Positions 17,313 to 26,453 of a stretch of DNA of 64,000 bases are shown piece by piece. The DNA is from Polaromonas jejuensis NBRC 106434 (GTDB lineage Bacteria; Pseudomonadota; Gammaproteobacteria; Burkholderiales; Burkholderiaceae_C). The notes beneath the pieces were generated by a model. The model was not told the origin of the DNA, searched no databases, and saw only the letters and a program-made list of their open reading frames with translations. The stretch lies in the NCBI RefSeq assembly GCF_001598235.1, contig NZ_BCYO01000002.1:186001-250000 (forward strand), read 5' to 3'. How positions within the stretch are numbered: position 1 is the first letter of the stretch; each line of letters starts with the position of its first letter. The translations under genes were made by a program, and so were the position numbers.

Positions 17313-17804
17313 TTGGTTCTCGATGAGGTCAAGGCGTCGCGACGGCCCAGTCCCGACGAGCCTCGCGCACGTCCGGCGAAGTGGTCAGCTTCTACCAGAA
17401 TGGTGGTCAATGATTGCCAGCATCCGCACAAACACTGGAGCGGTAAGCCGGTGGGCGTAAAAAAGATGCGCGAGTTCTTCGGCGTGATGGCTTCGCACCA
17501 GCTCAAGCGCGGCACTTACGCAACTTCGTCCACCTACACGGAAGATGCAAGGCAATTCGCCAAAGCCAACGGTATCAATGCCATGGATGGCCAAGCCCTG
17601 CTCCGCCAGATCGCGACTCGCACACCCGAACAGCAGCATGCCTTGCTGGCAGTCGACTACGAAGGCGAATACTGGCGCCCCACCTGCGCGAGCTGCGGCA
17701 TCAAACTGGCCGAGCGCACCCCGGCCAAAGGCGGCGCGGGGTTCTGGGGTTGCAGCAACTACCCACGATGCAAAACCCGGATGCAAATAACAGCGGCGGC
17801 ATAA
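17313..17804 (+). pseudogene. N-terminally truncated Mrr-type endonuclease with zinc ribbon
   Basis: From about residue 40 this frame matches the C-terminal part of zinc-ribbon Mrr nucleases: KHWSGKPVGVKKMREFFGVM, then TYTEDARQFAKANGINAMDG, and a four-cysteine ribbon with CASC and FWGCSNYPRC. The catalytic QCK motif is garbled (CQHPHKHW), and the membrane and Asp-containing parts upstream are absent or out of frame. It is best read as a relic of a second gene like the one at 14781-15644. The first 30-40 residues look non-homologous, so the true left edge of the relic is near 17400. Confidence 0.65.
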
Positions 17805-17992
17805 CGGCCCCGCCAATCAGCCGCTTCGGGCCTTTTCAATTCTTCCGGTCTCCAGCAACTTGCCGGCACTGCGGCGGCACTGCCGTCCCGTAAAGTCGCG
17901 TCCTTTGCCGACACACAACTGCCCGCGCTGCACGTAATATGTTTTCTGCGGCCTCACAACAGGCGGCCGTTTAAACCATGCAGGAGATTGCC

Positions 17993-18211
17993 ATGCCCCA
18001 ATTCGCCATGATTACCGGTGACGTGACCTACACACCGGGTGACGGTGCGCCCATCGAAATCCCGCGGGGGCGTGTGGAAGTCGCGCTGGCGTTCGACAGT
18101 GCCACCCTGAGCTGGGAAGCGGCCCCGGGCATTGCCGGCCTGACCGCCATTCCGCTAAGCCAGTTTGAGGACTATGTGCGGGATGGCAAGATCACCTGGA
18201 TCCCGGATTAA
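17993..18211 (+). CDS. Small conserved protein of unknown function
   Basis: This is a 72-aa acidic, beta-rich protein beginning MPQFAMITGDVTYTPGDG and ending GKITWIPD. No signal peptide or membrane segment is visible. The ATG at 17993 follows a well-spaced AGGAG, preferred over the in-frame ATG at 17978. It ends 17 bp before the M23 peptidase gene on the same strand, so the two may be co-transcribed. I do not recognise the family. Confidence 0.6.
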   Translation: MPQFAMITGDVTYTPGDGAPIEIPRGRVEVALAFDSATLSWEAAPGIAGLTAIPLSQFEDYVRDGKITWIPD

Positions 18212-18228
18212 ATTAATAAGCAAGCGCC

Positions 18229-19134
18229 GTGTCCACTCGCCATTTCCACCCCACCCCTGCGCCATCTACGCCCTTCACCCGCCGCTCCGCCCTGCTGGCT
18301 GCCATGGGCCTGCTGGCGCTACCCGCGTCACGCCTTGCTGCGGCGGCAACGCACCCGCCATCCGGTGTATGGCCGAAGGCATTGCAGGTGCCCGGTGGCG
18401 TGGCCCGGCTGTCGCTGGGCCCGGCGGCGGCACGGCCCGTGGCGCATCTGCATGACGGTCATGGCGATGTGCCTTTGCTGGTGTTGGGCGATGTGATCGA
18501 ATGGACCGCGCTGGTGGGCATTGCGCTGTCGGCCACGCCCGGCGAGGCGAGCATTACGGTAAAAACAGCCGGTGGCGGCCAACGGGAGCTGGCCTATACG
18601 ATTGCCCCCAAACGCTACAGCGAGCAGCGCCTGACGGTGGCGCCGGGTGCGGTCGATTTGTCGCCTGAAGATGAAGCGCGCTATGAGCGCGAACGCGCGC
18701 ACCAGGAGCTGGTAATGGCCACCTTCAGCCAGCCCTTGCCGCAGGCCTTGCGCATGCGGGTGCCGGTGCCGGGGCGGCGCTCCAGCTCGTTCGGGCTGCG
18801 GCGCGTGTTCAACGGGCAGTCGCGCAATCCGCACAGCGGCATGGACATCGCGGCGGCCACGGGCACGCCGGTGGTGGCGCCGCTGCCGGGCCGGGTGATA
18901 GACACGGGCGACTATTTCTTCAACGGCAGCACGGTGTGGCTGGACCACGGCGGCGGGCTGCTGACCATGTATTGCCACCTGAGCGCGATTGACGTGAAGA
19001 CTGGCGACCTGCTGATGACCGGCGAGCACCTGGGCGCTGTGGGCGCCACCGGCCGCGTGACGGGGCCGCACCTGCATTGGGGTGTGATGCTGAACCGGGC
19101 CATGGTGGACCCGGCGCTGTTTCTGGCGGCCTGA
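18229..19134 (+). CDS. M23-family metallopeptidase (LytM-like) with twin-arginine-like signal
   Basis: This is a 301-aa protein with a GTG start. The N-terminus carries TRRSALLAAMGLLALPAS (twin arginines at 18-19), probably an export signal of Tat or Sec type. The C-terminal LytM domain has the zinc ligands His202 and Asp206 in PHSGMD and His283 in HLHW, with the conserved YCHLS (248-252) and [11 protein letters not shown]23 enzymes cut peptidoglycan cross-bridges in the periplasm. A decayed duplicate lies at 27153-27824. Confidence 0.88.
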   Translation: MSTRHFHPTPAPSTPFTRRSALLAAMGLLALPASRLAAAATHPPSGVWPKALQVPGGVARLSLGPAAARPVAHLHDGHGDVPLLVLGDVIEWTALVGIALSATPGEASITVKTAGGGQRELAYTIAPKRYSEQRLTVAPGAVDLSPEDEARYERERAHQELVMATFSQPLPQALRMRVPVPGRRSSSFGLRRVFNGQSRNPHSGMDIAAATGTPVVAPLPGRVIDTGDYFFNGSTVWLDHGGGLLTMYCHLSAIDVKTGDLLMTGEHLGAVGATGRVTGPHLHWGVMLNRAMVDPALFLAA

Positions 19135-19191
19135 CGCGGGCGCAGAGCAGGCGCAGAACGGGGCGACGGCGTTGCCACCGATCGGCCGCCA

Positions 19192-19262
19192 GGAAGTTAC
19201 AAACAAAATATGCCCATAGCCCAATGGATATGGGCGCAAGCAGCTCCTAAAAACATAGCGCC
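19192..19262 (-). repeat. GCTAT-family dispersed repeat
   Basis: On the minus strand it reads GCTATGTTTTTAGGAGCTGC, TTGCGCCCATATCC, then TTGGGCTATGGGC and a T-rich end. It is one of the most complete copies in the window. Confidence 0.65.
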
Positions 19263-19395
19263 TTGCCTGGCTTGGGCTTGATACCGGTCTGCTGTCGGTT
19301 AAATCTGGACACGCCCCTCTAGCCCATTAGGTCGCAAACACTAGGAGAAACCCTGATGATTAGGCATCATTGAACCCCTACCCCAAGGAAACACC

Positions 19396-19923
19396 ATGAG
19401 CGCCAAAAACCTCTCCACCGTTGCCGTTGACCTGATCGAGTCTTATGGCAATACCGCCAAAAACATGATTGATGCCTACCGCGCCGGCGGCGAGCGTGTG
19501 GTCGGCCTGCTGGAGCAGCGCTGGAACCGCGCGCTGAAAGAGTCACGCACGCAACTGACGGCCGAAACGGTCAAAAACGCATCGGCTGCGCAGCTGGCTT
19601 TCAGCGTCTACTACACCAAGGGCCTGACGCTGGCCGCCAATGGCGCCCAGCAAGCGGTGAACCAATTGGTCAAAGTGGCCGAAGCGGGCGTAGAGCGCGT
19701 GGCCGCCAACGCCAATGCGTTTGAAGAAAAAACCGGCGTGAGCACCTTGAGCACGCTGGCCCAGGCCACCGCGCCCGGTGCGGAAATGCTGAGCAAGCTG
19801 GCGGCGCAGATCGAGCAAAAGACCGCCGAGTTGGCCAGCAAGATTGCGGGTGACGATGTGGTGACCGCCAGCGTCAAGCGCACATCGGCTTTCAGCCAGC
19901 GGCGTACCCGCAAAACGGCCTGA
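19396..19923 (+). CDS. Phasin-like protein
   Basis: This is a 175-aa, almost wholly alpha-helical, Ala/Glu/Lys-rich protein with no signal peptide. The pattern (NMIDAYRAGGERVVGLLEQRWNRAL, long amphipathic helices, a basic C-terminal tail QRRTRKTA) resembles phasins, which coat polyhydroxyalkanoate granules, and related polyhydroxyalkanoate-associated proteins. No biosynthesis gene is adjacent. AAGGAAACACC precedes the ATG. The assignment rests on composition and general pattern. Confidence 0.6.
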   Translation: MSAKNLSTVAVDLIESYGNTAKNMIDAYRAGGERVVGLLEQRWNRALKESRTQLTAETVKNASAAQLAFSVYYTKGLTLAANGAQQAVNQLVKVAEAGVERVAANANAFEEKTGVSTLSTLAQATAPGAEMLSKLAAQIEQKTAELASKIAGDDVVTASVKRTSAFSQRRTRKTA

Positions 19924-19949
19924 TTGACACTTGCAGGCGGCCTTGAGGC

Positions 19950-22172
19950 CTAGCCCACAGTGAAATAAAACGCGGCGCCTTCGTTGGGCCTGCTTTCAGC
20001 CCAGACGCGGCCGCGGTGGCGTTCAATCACGCGCTTCACCGTCGCCAGCCCTATGCCGGTCCCCGGAAAATCGCCGGGCGAGTGAAGGCGCTCAAAAGTG
20101 CCGAAAAGTTTGTGGGCAAAAGCCATGTCAAACCCGGCGCCGTTGTCTTTGACAAAAAAGATGGTGGCGCCGTCGGCATCCAGTTCGCTGCCCACATCAA
20201 TCCGTGCCAGCGGCTGCCTTGCAGTGAACTTCCACGCGTTACCCAGCAGGTTTTGCAAGACGGCCGACAGCAGGCGGGGGTCACCTTGCGCGCTCAGGCC
20301 GTCCTGAATCTGCACCTGCACCTGGCGCTGCGGCTCACGCTCGCGGCAGTCCTGTCCGATCCGCCGGGCGATGGCGGAAAGATCGACATGTTCTGACTTG
20401 ATCTGCTCGCGGGACAGGTGGGCAAGGGTCAGCAAGCCCTCAATCAAATCGCCCATCTGCTTGACCCCCACACCGATTCGATCCAGGTAGTGCTTGCCCT
20501 TTTCGCTCACATTATTTCCATCGCCTTTCATCAGCAACTGGCTGAATCCGTGAATGGTATTTAAAGGCGAGCGCAAATCATGTGACACGGAATGGGCAAA
20601 AGACTCCAGCTCCTTGTTGGCCGCTGCGAGTTGGCCGGTGCGCAGCAACACCCGTTCTTCGAGTTCGCTGTTGAGGCTGAGAATTTCCTGCTGTTGTTGC
20701 CTGCGCTCCGTGATGTCGCGCTCCACAGCCACCCAATGGGTGAACCGGCCGGACTCGCCGGCGATGGGCGCGATATCGATTTCCAGCCAGAGCTCCTGCC
20801 CGGCCTTGGTGTGAATGACAATTTCTGCGCGAACGGCTTGCCAATTTTTCATGGCGGCGCGAATCCGGTCCAGCTCGCCTCGGTGGGTTTTGGGTGCCCA
20901 GACAAGCCCCGGGGTGCTGCCAATGGCCTCTTCCCGGCTGTAACCGGTGTAGCGCTCGAAAGCATCGTTCACAAAAACAATGCGCGGACCCGACTCGTCA
21001 AAAGGTTCGGCTTCCATGATGACCACAATGTCGTTCAGGCGCGACACCGCCGTCTCCAGCAGCCGCAGCTGCGCCTGCTCTGCGCGCCTCTGGGTGATGT
21101 CCTGAAAGTACACCGCGAGCCCCGCCTCCGTCGGGTAGGCGTGGACATCAAACCAGGTATCAAGCGGCTGGTAAAAAACCTCAAAGCGGCTCGTGCGTTG
21201 CTCCTTCACCGCCAGGTGAAATTTCCTTTCGACACGCGTTCCCGCGGCCTCGGGGAACGCCTGCCACAGGTTCTGGCCCAGGAGGTCTTCCCGGCGTTGC
21301 TTGAGCATGCGCTCTGCCGGACCGTTCAGGTAGGTGAGCGTCCAGTCTTTGTCCACCAGGAAAAAACCGTCGGTGATGCTTTCCAGCGTGGTGATGAGCT
21401 GTGCCTCCAGCGCCAGCATGCGCGCCTCGGCCTGCTTTTGCTCCGAGATGTCCTGGAACGCCCCCTGGAGGCGAACAATTTTTCCGTCTGCATCGCGCAC
21501 CGCCTCGCCGATGGAGTGCACCCAGATGCGCCGGCCCTTGGCGGTCATCTTGGGAAGCACGAATTCGTAAGGCGTGCCGTGCTGCGCGCAAGCATCCACC
21601 AGACGGCTCACGGTGGCCCGGTCTTCCGGAAGAAAGTAGCCAATGCCCTCTTCAAGCGTCGGAACATAACCTGGGGGCACGTCGTGAATCAGGCAGTTTT
21701 CATCCGACCAGGTCAGGGTGCGGTCTGGCAGGTCAATCGTCCACCCACCCAGGCGCGCCACCCTGCCGGCGATGCGGTTCATGACGAGATCTTTCTCCAG
21801 CAGCGCCGTGGCCTGTTTCAGGTCGTCAATATCTGTGAAAGTGCCCAGCCATTGGGTCGTTCGGCTCGCCGTATCCACGTGCGGGACAGCACGGCCCAGC
21901 ATCCAGCGGTAGACGCCGTCGGCCCGGCGCAGCCGGTACTCGACTTCGCAGGCCTCGCTACTTGCCAACCCCTGCGCCCAAAACCTGGAAGCCCGCAGGC
22001 TGTCGTCGGGATGCATGAGGCGGGTCCAGCCGTGGACCAGGCTCTCCTCCATGGACAAGCCTGTGTAGTCAAGCCACTTTTGATTGAAGTAGGTGTACGA
22101 GCCATCCGCCTGCATCATCCAGACGATCTGGGGCATCGCGTCTGTCAGCAGCCGAAACTGTAGGTCGCTCAC
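19950..22172 (-). CDS. Multi-PAS sensor histidine kinase
   Basis: This is a 740-aa kinase with a GTG start and no transmembrane segment, so probably cytoplasmic. Four PAS/PAC sensor modules occupy about residues 1-500; each PAC-like end is visible (for example WLGTFTDIDDLKQ, RLQGAFQDISEQKQAEA and WVAVERDITERRQQQ). A coiled stretch leads to the HisKA domain with the phospho-acceptor His531 in HSVSHDLRSPL. The ATPase domain follows with LLGNAWKF, DNGAGF and GTGIGLATV. No response regulator is adjacent, so the partner is unknown. PAS-rich kinases of this build often sense redox state, oxygen or light, but nothing here identifies the signal. Confidence 0.9.
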   Translation of the reverse strand: MSDLQFRLLTDAMPQIVWMMQADGSYTYFNQKWLDYTGLSMEESLVHGWTRLMHPDDSLRASRFWAQGLASSEACEVEYRLRRADGVYRWMLGRAVPHVDTASRTTQWLGTFTDIDDLKQATALLEKDLVMNRIAGRVARLGGWTIDLPDRTLTWSDENCLIHDVPPGYVPTLEEGIGYFLPEDRATVSRLVDACAQHGTPYEFVLPKMTAKGRRIWVHSIGEAVRDADGKIVRLQGAFQDISEQKQAEARMLALEAQLITTLESITDGFFLVDKDWTLTYLNGPAERMLKQRREDLLGQNLWQAFPEAAGTRVERKFHLAVKEQRTSRFEVFYQPLDTWFDVHAYPTEAGLAVYFQDITQRRAEQAQLRLLETAVSRLNDIVVIMEAEPFDESGPRIVFVNDAFERYTGYSREEAIGSTPGLVWAPKTHRGELDRIRAAMKNWQAVRAEIVIHTKAGQELWLEIDIAPIAGESGRFTHWVAVERDITERRQQQQEILSLNSELEERVLLRTGQLAAANKELESFAHSVSHDLRSPLNTIHGFSQLLMKGDGNNVSEKGKHYLDRIGVGVKQMGDLIEGLLTLAHLSREQIKSEHVDLSAIARRIGQDCREREPQRQVQVQIQDGLSAQGDPRLLSAVLQNLLGNAWKFTARQPLARIDVGSELDADGATIFFVKDNGAGFDMAFAHKLFGTFERLHSPGDFPGTGIGLATVKRVIERHRGRVWAESRPNEGAAFYFTVG

Positions 22173-22477
22173 GCGCTGAGCCTTATCCGGGAGCCTGTCT
22201 GTCCCGTGCCCGGCAGGGTTATCGGCCTGGCCGGGTCATTTACAAGGGGCGCACCGGGCCCATACAAGGAAATTCTCTGGTAGACAGCCTGCATAGACAG
22301 CTCTTTCTTCTTTTTTAGGATTCCCCCTTCAGTGCCGCGCGAAAACATGTCTGCGCAGGCACTTGTGGATTCAACCGTCCAACATAATGCTACAGGCAAG
22401 TTTAGCGCCTGGTGTCTCAAAACGGGGAGTTTGCGCGGCCCCTGGTTGCGGGATCCCGCATCGTGAGCGCCTTGGCG
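22173..22477. other. Gene-free stretch between the histidine kinase and acs
   Basis: About 305 bp separate two minus-strand genes. I see no coding pattern, repeat family member or clear hairpin. It presumably holds the kinase promoter. Confidence 0.45.
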
Positions 22478-24535
22478 CTACTTGGCCAGCTCCCTGATCT
22501 TTTCAACAACCTCCGGATTGGCGAGGGTGGACACGTCGCCAGGATCCAGGTGATTCGAGATCGCCGCGAGCACGCGGCGCATGATCTTGCCCGAGCGGGT
22601 CTTGGGCATGTCGGGAACGACGATCACGCGGCGCGGCCGCGCGATGGCGCCGATCTCGGACACGACCGATGCCGAGACCCGGTTCGCAATCTCCTCGGAA
22701 GGCGCCAGCCCCGGCTTCAACGCCACATAGAGGTCGGGCACCTTGCCCTTGACCGGGTCGGCGACCGGAACCACGGCCGCTTCGACCACCTCGGGCACGA
22801 GCAGCGCGGCCGATTCGATTTCCTTGGTGCCCAGGCGATGGCCGGCGACGTTGATCACGTCGTCGATGCGGCCGAGGATCCGGTAGTAACCGTCGGCCGC
22901 CTGCACCGCGCCGTCACCCGCCAGGTAGGGCCAGTCGCGCCAGTCCTTGCTCTCGGGGTCTTTGCAATAGCGCGCGTAGTACTGGCGCACGTAGCGCTCC
23001 GGGTCTTTCCAGATCGTCTGGAAACCGCCCGGCCAGGGGTTGCGGATGCAGATGTTGCCTGCCTTGCCCGAACCGCTCGCCAGCTCCTTTCCTTCGTCGT
23101 CGTAGATCACCGGATGAATGCCTGGAATCGCGGGCCCCGCGCTGCCGGGCTTCATCTTGTGGATCCCCGGCACCGTGCTGCAGAGGAATCCGCCGGTCTC
23201 GGTCTGCCACCAGGTGTCCACGATGGCTGCTTCGCCCTTGCCGACCGCCTTGTAGTACCACTTCCACACTTCGGGCTCGATCGGCTCGCCCACGGTCGTC
23301 ATGTGCTTGAAGTGGTGGTTGTACTTCAGGGGCTCGTCGGGTCCGTCGCGCCGCAGTGCGCGGATCGCTGTGGGCGACGTGTGGAAGATGTTGACGCCGA
23401 GGTCTTCAGCGATACGCCAGGGTCGTCCGGCGTCCGGATGGGTTGGCACACCTTCATACACCACCGAAGAAGCGGCGAGCGCCAGCGGGCCATAGACGAT
23501 GTAGGAATGGCCTGTGATCCAGCCGATGTCGGCCATGCACCAGTACACATCCTCGGGGTGAATGTCCTGGATGAACTTCGATGTCCAGGTGACGTAGGCG
23601 AGGTAGCCGCCGATCGAGTGCTGGCAGCCTTTGGGCCGCCCCGTCGTGCCGCTCGTGTACATCAGGAACAGCGGCGCCTCTGCCGGCATCTGCACGGGCT
23701 CGACACGCTGGCCACGGAACTTCCTAAGGACGTCGTTGATGACGAAGTCGCGTCCCTCCACGAGCTTCGTGGGGCTCGAGTTCTTGCCCGGGTAGCGCTG
23801 CCAGATCAGGACCTTGTCCACCTGTTGGCCGTGGCTGGCGGCCTCCATGACCGCGGTGTCGGCTTTCTCCTTATGGTCCAGCAAATTGCCGGCGCGGTGA
23901 TAGGCGTCCATGGTGATCAACACGCGGCTCTCGGAATCCGCGACGCGGTCGGCGCAGGCCTTGCCGCTGAATCCGCTGAACACCTGCGAGTGAATCACGC
24001 CGAGCCGCGCGCAGGCGAGCATGGTGATGGGCAGCTCCGCCACCATCGGCATGTGCAAGGTCACCCGGTCGCCCGCCTTCAGGCCGCAGAAATCGCGCAA
24101 CAGGGCCGCGAACTCGTTGACGCGTACGAAAAGCTCCTGATAGGTGAGGTGCTGTGGTGCCTCGTCCTCCGGCTCGGGCACGAAATGGATCGCCGTCTTG
24201 TTCTTGTGCGTGGCAAGGTGGCGGTCCACACAGTTGTAGCAAGCGTTGATCTTGCCGCCGACGAACCATCGCCAGAACGGGGGATTGCTGGTGTCGAGTG
24301 TCGTCTCCCAGTACTTGTACCAGTCCAGCAGGTCCGCGAACTCCTTGAAGCACTCGGGGAACTTGTCGAGTGCAAAACGCGCGAAGATGCCCGCGTCCGT
24401 CAAATTGGCCTGCGCGATGAAGGGGTTGGACGGCGAGAAATAGTCCTCCTCCGGCCAATGCACCGCGATCTGCGCCTCGGAGATATCGGCCGTCTGCCGC
24501 TCGGTGGCATGGCGCGGCAACTTGTCTTTTGACAT
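22478..24535 (-). CDS. Acetyl-CoA synthetase-type acyl-CoA ligase
   Basis: This is a 685-aa ANL-superfamily enzyme. It has the acetyl-CoA-synthetase N-terminal cap (about residues 35-95), the phosphate loop YTSGTTGRPKG, DTWWQTETGG, the hinge GRIDDVINVAGHRLGT, and the C-terminal PKTRSGKIMRR. In this last motif the lysine is the usual acetylation-controlled residue. It makes acetyl-CoA from acetate and ATP. The N-terminus has SEAQIAVHWPEEDYFSP, a little unlike standard Acs, so a propionate-type or paralogous role is possible. A strong AAGGAGG precedes the ATG at 24535, and the longer frame to 24652 was rejected. Confidence 0.85.
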   Translation of the reverse strand: MSKDKLPRHATERQTADISEAQIAVHWPEEDYFSPSNPFIAQANLTDAGIFARFALDKFPECFKEFADLLDWYKYWETTLDTSNPPFWRWFVGGKINACYNCVDRHLATHKNKTAIHFVPEPEDEAPQHLTYQELFVRVNEFAALLRDFCGLKAGDRVTLHMPMVAELPITMLACARLGVIHSQVFSGFSGKACADRVADSESRVLITMDAYHRAGNLLDHKEKADTAVMEAASHGQQVDKVLIWQRYPGKNSSPTKLVEGRDFVINDVLRKFRGQRVEPVQMPAEAPLFLMYTSGTTGRPKGCQHSIGGYLAYVTWTSKFIQDIHPEDVYWCMADIGWITGHSYIVYGPLALAASSVVYEGVPTHPDAGRPWRIAEDLGVNIFHTSPTAIRALRRDGPDEPLKYNHHFKHMTTVGEPIEPEVWKWYYKAVGKGEAAIVDTWWQTETGGFLCSTVPGIHKMKPGSAGPAIPGIHPVIYDDEGKELASGSGKAGNICIRNPWPGGFQTIWKDPERYVRQYYARYCKDPESKDWRDWPYLAGDGAVQAADGYYRILGRIDDVINVAGHRLGTKEIESAALLVPEVVEAAVVPVADPVKGKVPDLYVALKPGLAPSEEIANRVSASVVSEIGAIARPRRVIVVPDMPKTRSGKIMRRVLAAISNHLDPGDVSTLANPEVVEKIRELAK

Positions 24536-24804
24536 GACCGTTCCTCCTTGGTTTTCCGTGACTCCAATGCAGGCGCTCGGCGCGCCAAGCGCAATGAGCG
24601 GACTGCCTTTGTCACAAAAATCAATATTAGTCCGGGCCTGGTGAATTGCCAAGAAAAGCGCCAGATCAGAAACTCACCGCGTGCCCAAGCAAAGCGTTGA
24701 TTGAGAAGAGAAACCCTTGACACTACCCTGCCGAGCCTTGCTTTTGGGCCCGTCATGACCTAGATTTTAAATTTTCCCAAGGCGCAATGAAAGGAGAATC
24801 TGTC

Positions 24805-25227
24805 ATGGATCTTCTCGTGGAACGTGTGGATGTTTGGGCGGCGACCATTGAAGACCGGCCCGGCGGCCTTTCGGAGGCGCTGGCAACTCTGCGGGATGCG
24901 GGGGCAGACCTGCAATCCATCATTGCACGGCGAACCCCGGAACAACCTGGCAAGGGGGTCGTGTTCGTCACGCCGCTGCAAGGTGACAGGGAAATCCGTG
25001 CGGCCGCACAAGTGGGTTTCAACGTGACCGCAAGCCAACACTGCGTTCGGGTCATGGGCCCGGACCGGCCGGGCATCGCCGCGGAGTTGACCCAGAAGCT
25101 TGCTGACGCGCGAATTGACCTGCGCGGATTCTCGGCCTCCGTGATCGGCCCACAGTTTGTGGCCTACGTGGCGGTGGATTCGCTGGACGATGCCAACAAG
25201 GCGATGGATATCTTGCAGAAGGCCTGA
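24805..25227 (+). CDS. Tandem ACT-domain protein
   Basis: This is a 140-aa protein made of two ACT domains. The first (about 5-70) contains ATIEDRPGGLSEALATLRDAGADL; the second (about 75-140) contains VMGPDRPGIAAELTQKLADA. ACT domains bind amino acids and regulate enzymes of amino-acid metabolism. Here they stand without a catalytic partner. The gene precedes a cysteine synthase by 159 bp on the same strand, so a link to sulphur or amino-acid control is possible (inference). AAAGGAGAATC precedes the ATG at 24805. Confidence 0.8.
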   Translation: MDLLVERVDVWAATIEDRPGGLSEALATLRDAGADLQSIIARRTPEQPGKGVVFVTPLQGDREIRAAAQVGFNVTASQHCVRVMGPDRPGIAAELTQKLADARIDLRGFSASVIGPQFVAYVAVDSLDDANKAMDILQKA

Positions 25228-25386
25228 ACCACCGGTGTCGAGCGCTGTCGTGGCGTTGGTGAATCCGGAGCGGCTCGCCATTGTTTGCCTGGTCTGGCGC
25301 ACCGGCCTGCCGCGATATTTTCATTGGGAGTATGCTTTACGGGAGATACCAGGTTCGCCCATCATCGGGGCGTGGAGGTCTGCATC

Positions 25387-26361
25387 ATGGACGTGCGCGA
25401 AGGCTTCATCGGCAGCATAGGCAACACACCGCTGATCCGGCTGGCAAGGCTGAGCGCCGAGACCGGCTGCGAAATCCTCGGCAAGGCGGAGTTCCTGAAC
25501 CCGGGCGGGTCGGTCAAGGACCGCGCGGCGCTCTACATCATCCAGGATGCCGAGCGGCGCGGCGCGCTGAAGCCCGGCGGCACCGTGGTGGAGGGCACCG
25601 CCGGCAATACCGGCATAGGGCTTGCCCACATCTGCGCGGCGCGCGGCTACCGCTGCGTGATCGTCATCCCCGAGACGCAGTCGCAGGAAAAAATGGAGCT
25701 GCTGCGCGTGCTGGGCGCCGAGGTGCGGCCGGTGCCGGCCGTGCCGTACAAGGATCCCAACAACTACCAGAAGATCGCCTCCCGCCTGGCGCAGGAGATG
25801 GACAACGCGATCTGGGCCAACCAGTTCGACAACCTCGTCAACCGCCAGGCCCACTATGAAACCACCGGGCCGGAGATCTGGCGCGACACGGCCGGCCAGG
25901 TGGACGCCTTTACCTGCTCCACCGGCACGGGCGGCACGCTTGCCGGGGTGGCGCGCTTCCTCAAGGAACAGAACCCCGCTGTGCGCAGCGTGCTGGCCGA
26001 CCCCTACGGCAGCGGCCTGTACAGCTTCGTGAAGACCGGCCAGATCACGGTGGAGGGCAACTCCATCACCGAAGGCATTGGCTCCAGCCGCGTGACGGCG
26101 AACCTGGAGGGCACGCCCATAGACGATGCCGTGCGCATCAATGACCCGGACTGCGTCGCCATGGTCTACCGCCTGCTGCGCGAAGAGGGCCTGTTCGTGG
26201 GCGGCTCCACCGGCATCAACGTGGCGGCGGCCGTCTGGCTGGCCCGCCAGATGGGGCCGGGCCACACCATCGTCACCCTGCTGTGCGACCGCGGCGGGCT
26301 TTATTCAAGCCGGCTGTTCAATCAGGCCTGGCTGGCGGAAAAGGGATTGGCGCCGCAGTGA
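25387..26361 (+). CDS. Cysteine synthase family PLP enzyme
   Basis: This is a 324-aa fold-type II PLP enzyme. Lys44 in NPGGSVKDRA is the Schiff-base lysine. EGTAGNTGIGLA is the substrate loop (CysK more often has PTSGNTGIGLA), and CSTGTGGTLAGVA binds the cofactor phosphate. Cysteine synthases make L-cysteine from O-acetylserine and sulphide. The altered loop places it with the CysK-like enzymes common in Proteobacteria, and related cystathionine beta-synthase-like activities cannot be excluded. GGAGGT precedes the ATG at 25387; the longer frame to 25285 is unlikely. Confidence 0.85.
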   Translation: MDVREGFIGSIGNTPLIRLARLSAETGCEILGKAEFLNPGGSVKDRAALYIIQDAERRGALKPGGTVVEGTAGNTGIGLAHICAARGYRCVIVIPETQSQEKMELLRVLGAEVRPVPAVPYKDPNNYQKIASRLAQEMDNAIWANQFDNLVNRQAHYETTGPEIWRDTAGQVDAFTCSTGTGGTLAGVARFLKEQNPAVRSVLADPYGSGLYSFVKTGQITVEGNSITEGIGSSRVTANLEGTPIDDAVRINDPDCVAMVYRLLREEGLFVGGSTGINVAAAVWLARQMGPGHTIVTLLCDRGGLYSSRLFNQAWLAEKGLAPQ

Positions 26362-26413
26362 TGGAAAGAATCCGGGCCGGATTGCTATGCGCTGGAAACA
26401 TCTCAACGCGCCT

Positions 26414-26441
26414 GAGCAATCGGGGTCAGACGCCAACTCCT
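26414..26441. repeat. GTCAGACGCCAACT palindromic repeat, diverged copy
   Basis: GCAATCGGGGTCAGACGCCA carries the family core with two changes. It lies between the cysteine synthase and SRPBCC genes, far from the main cluster of copies at 14.2-15.7 kb. Confidence 0.5.
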
Positions 26442-26453
26442 CACCAGCGCCGA

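Noticed and set aside
22412..24532. 706-codon plus-strand frame opposite acs
   Set aside because: It is a high-GC shadow of the acetyl-CoA synthetase gene, rich in Arg, His, Gly and Val, with no domain pattern.
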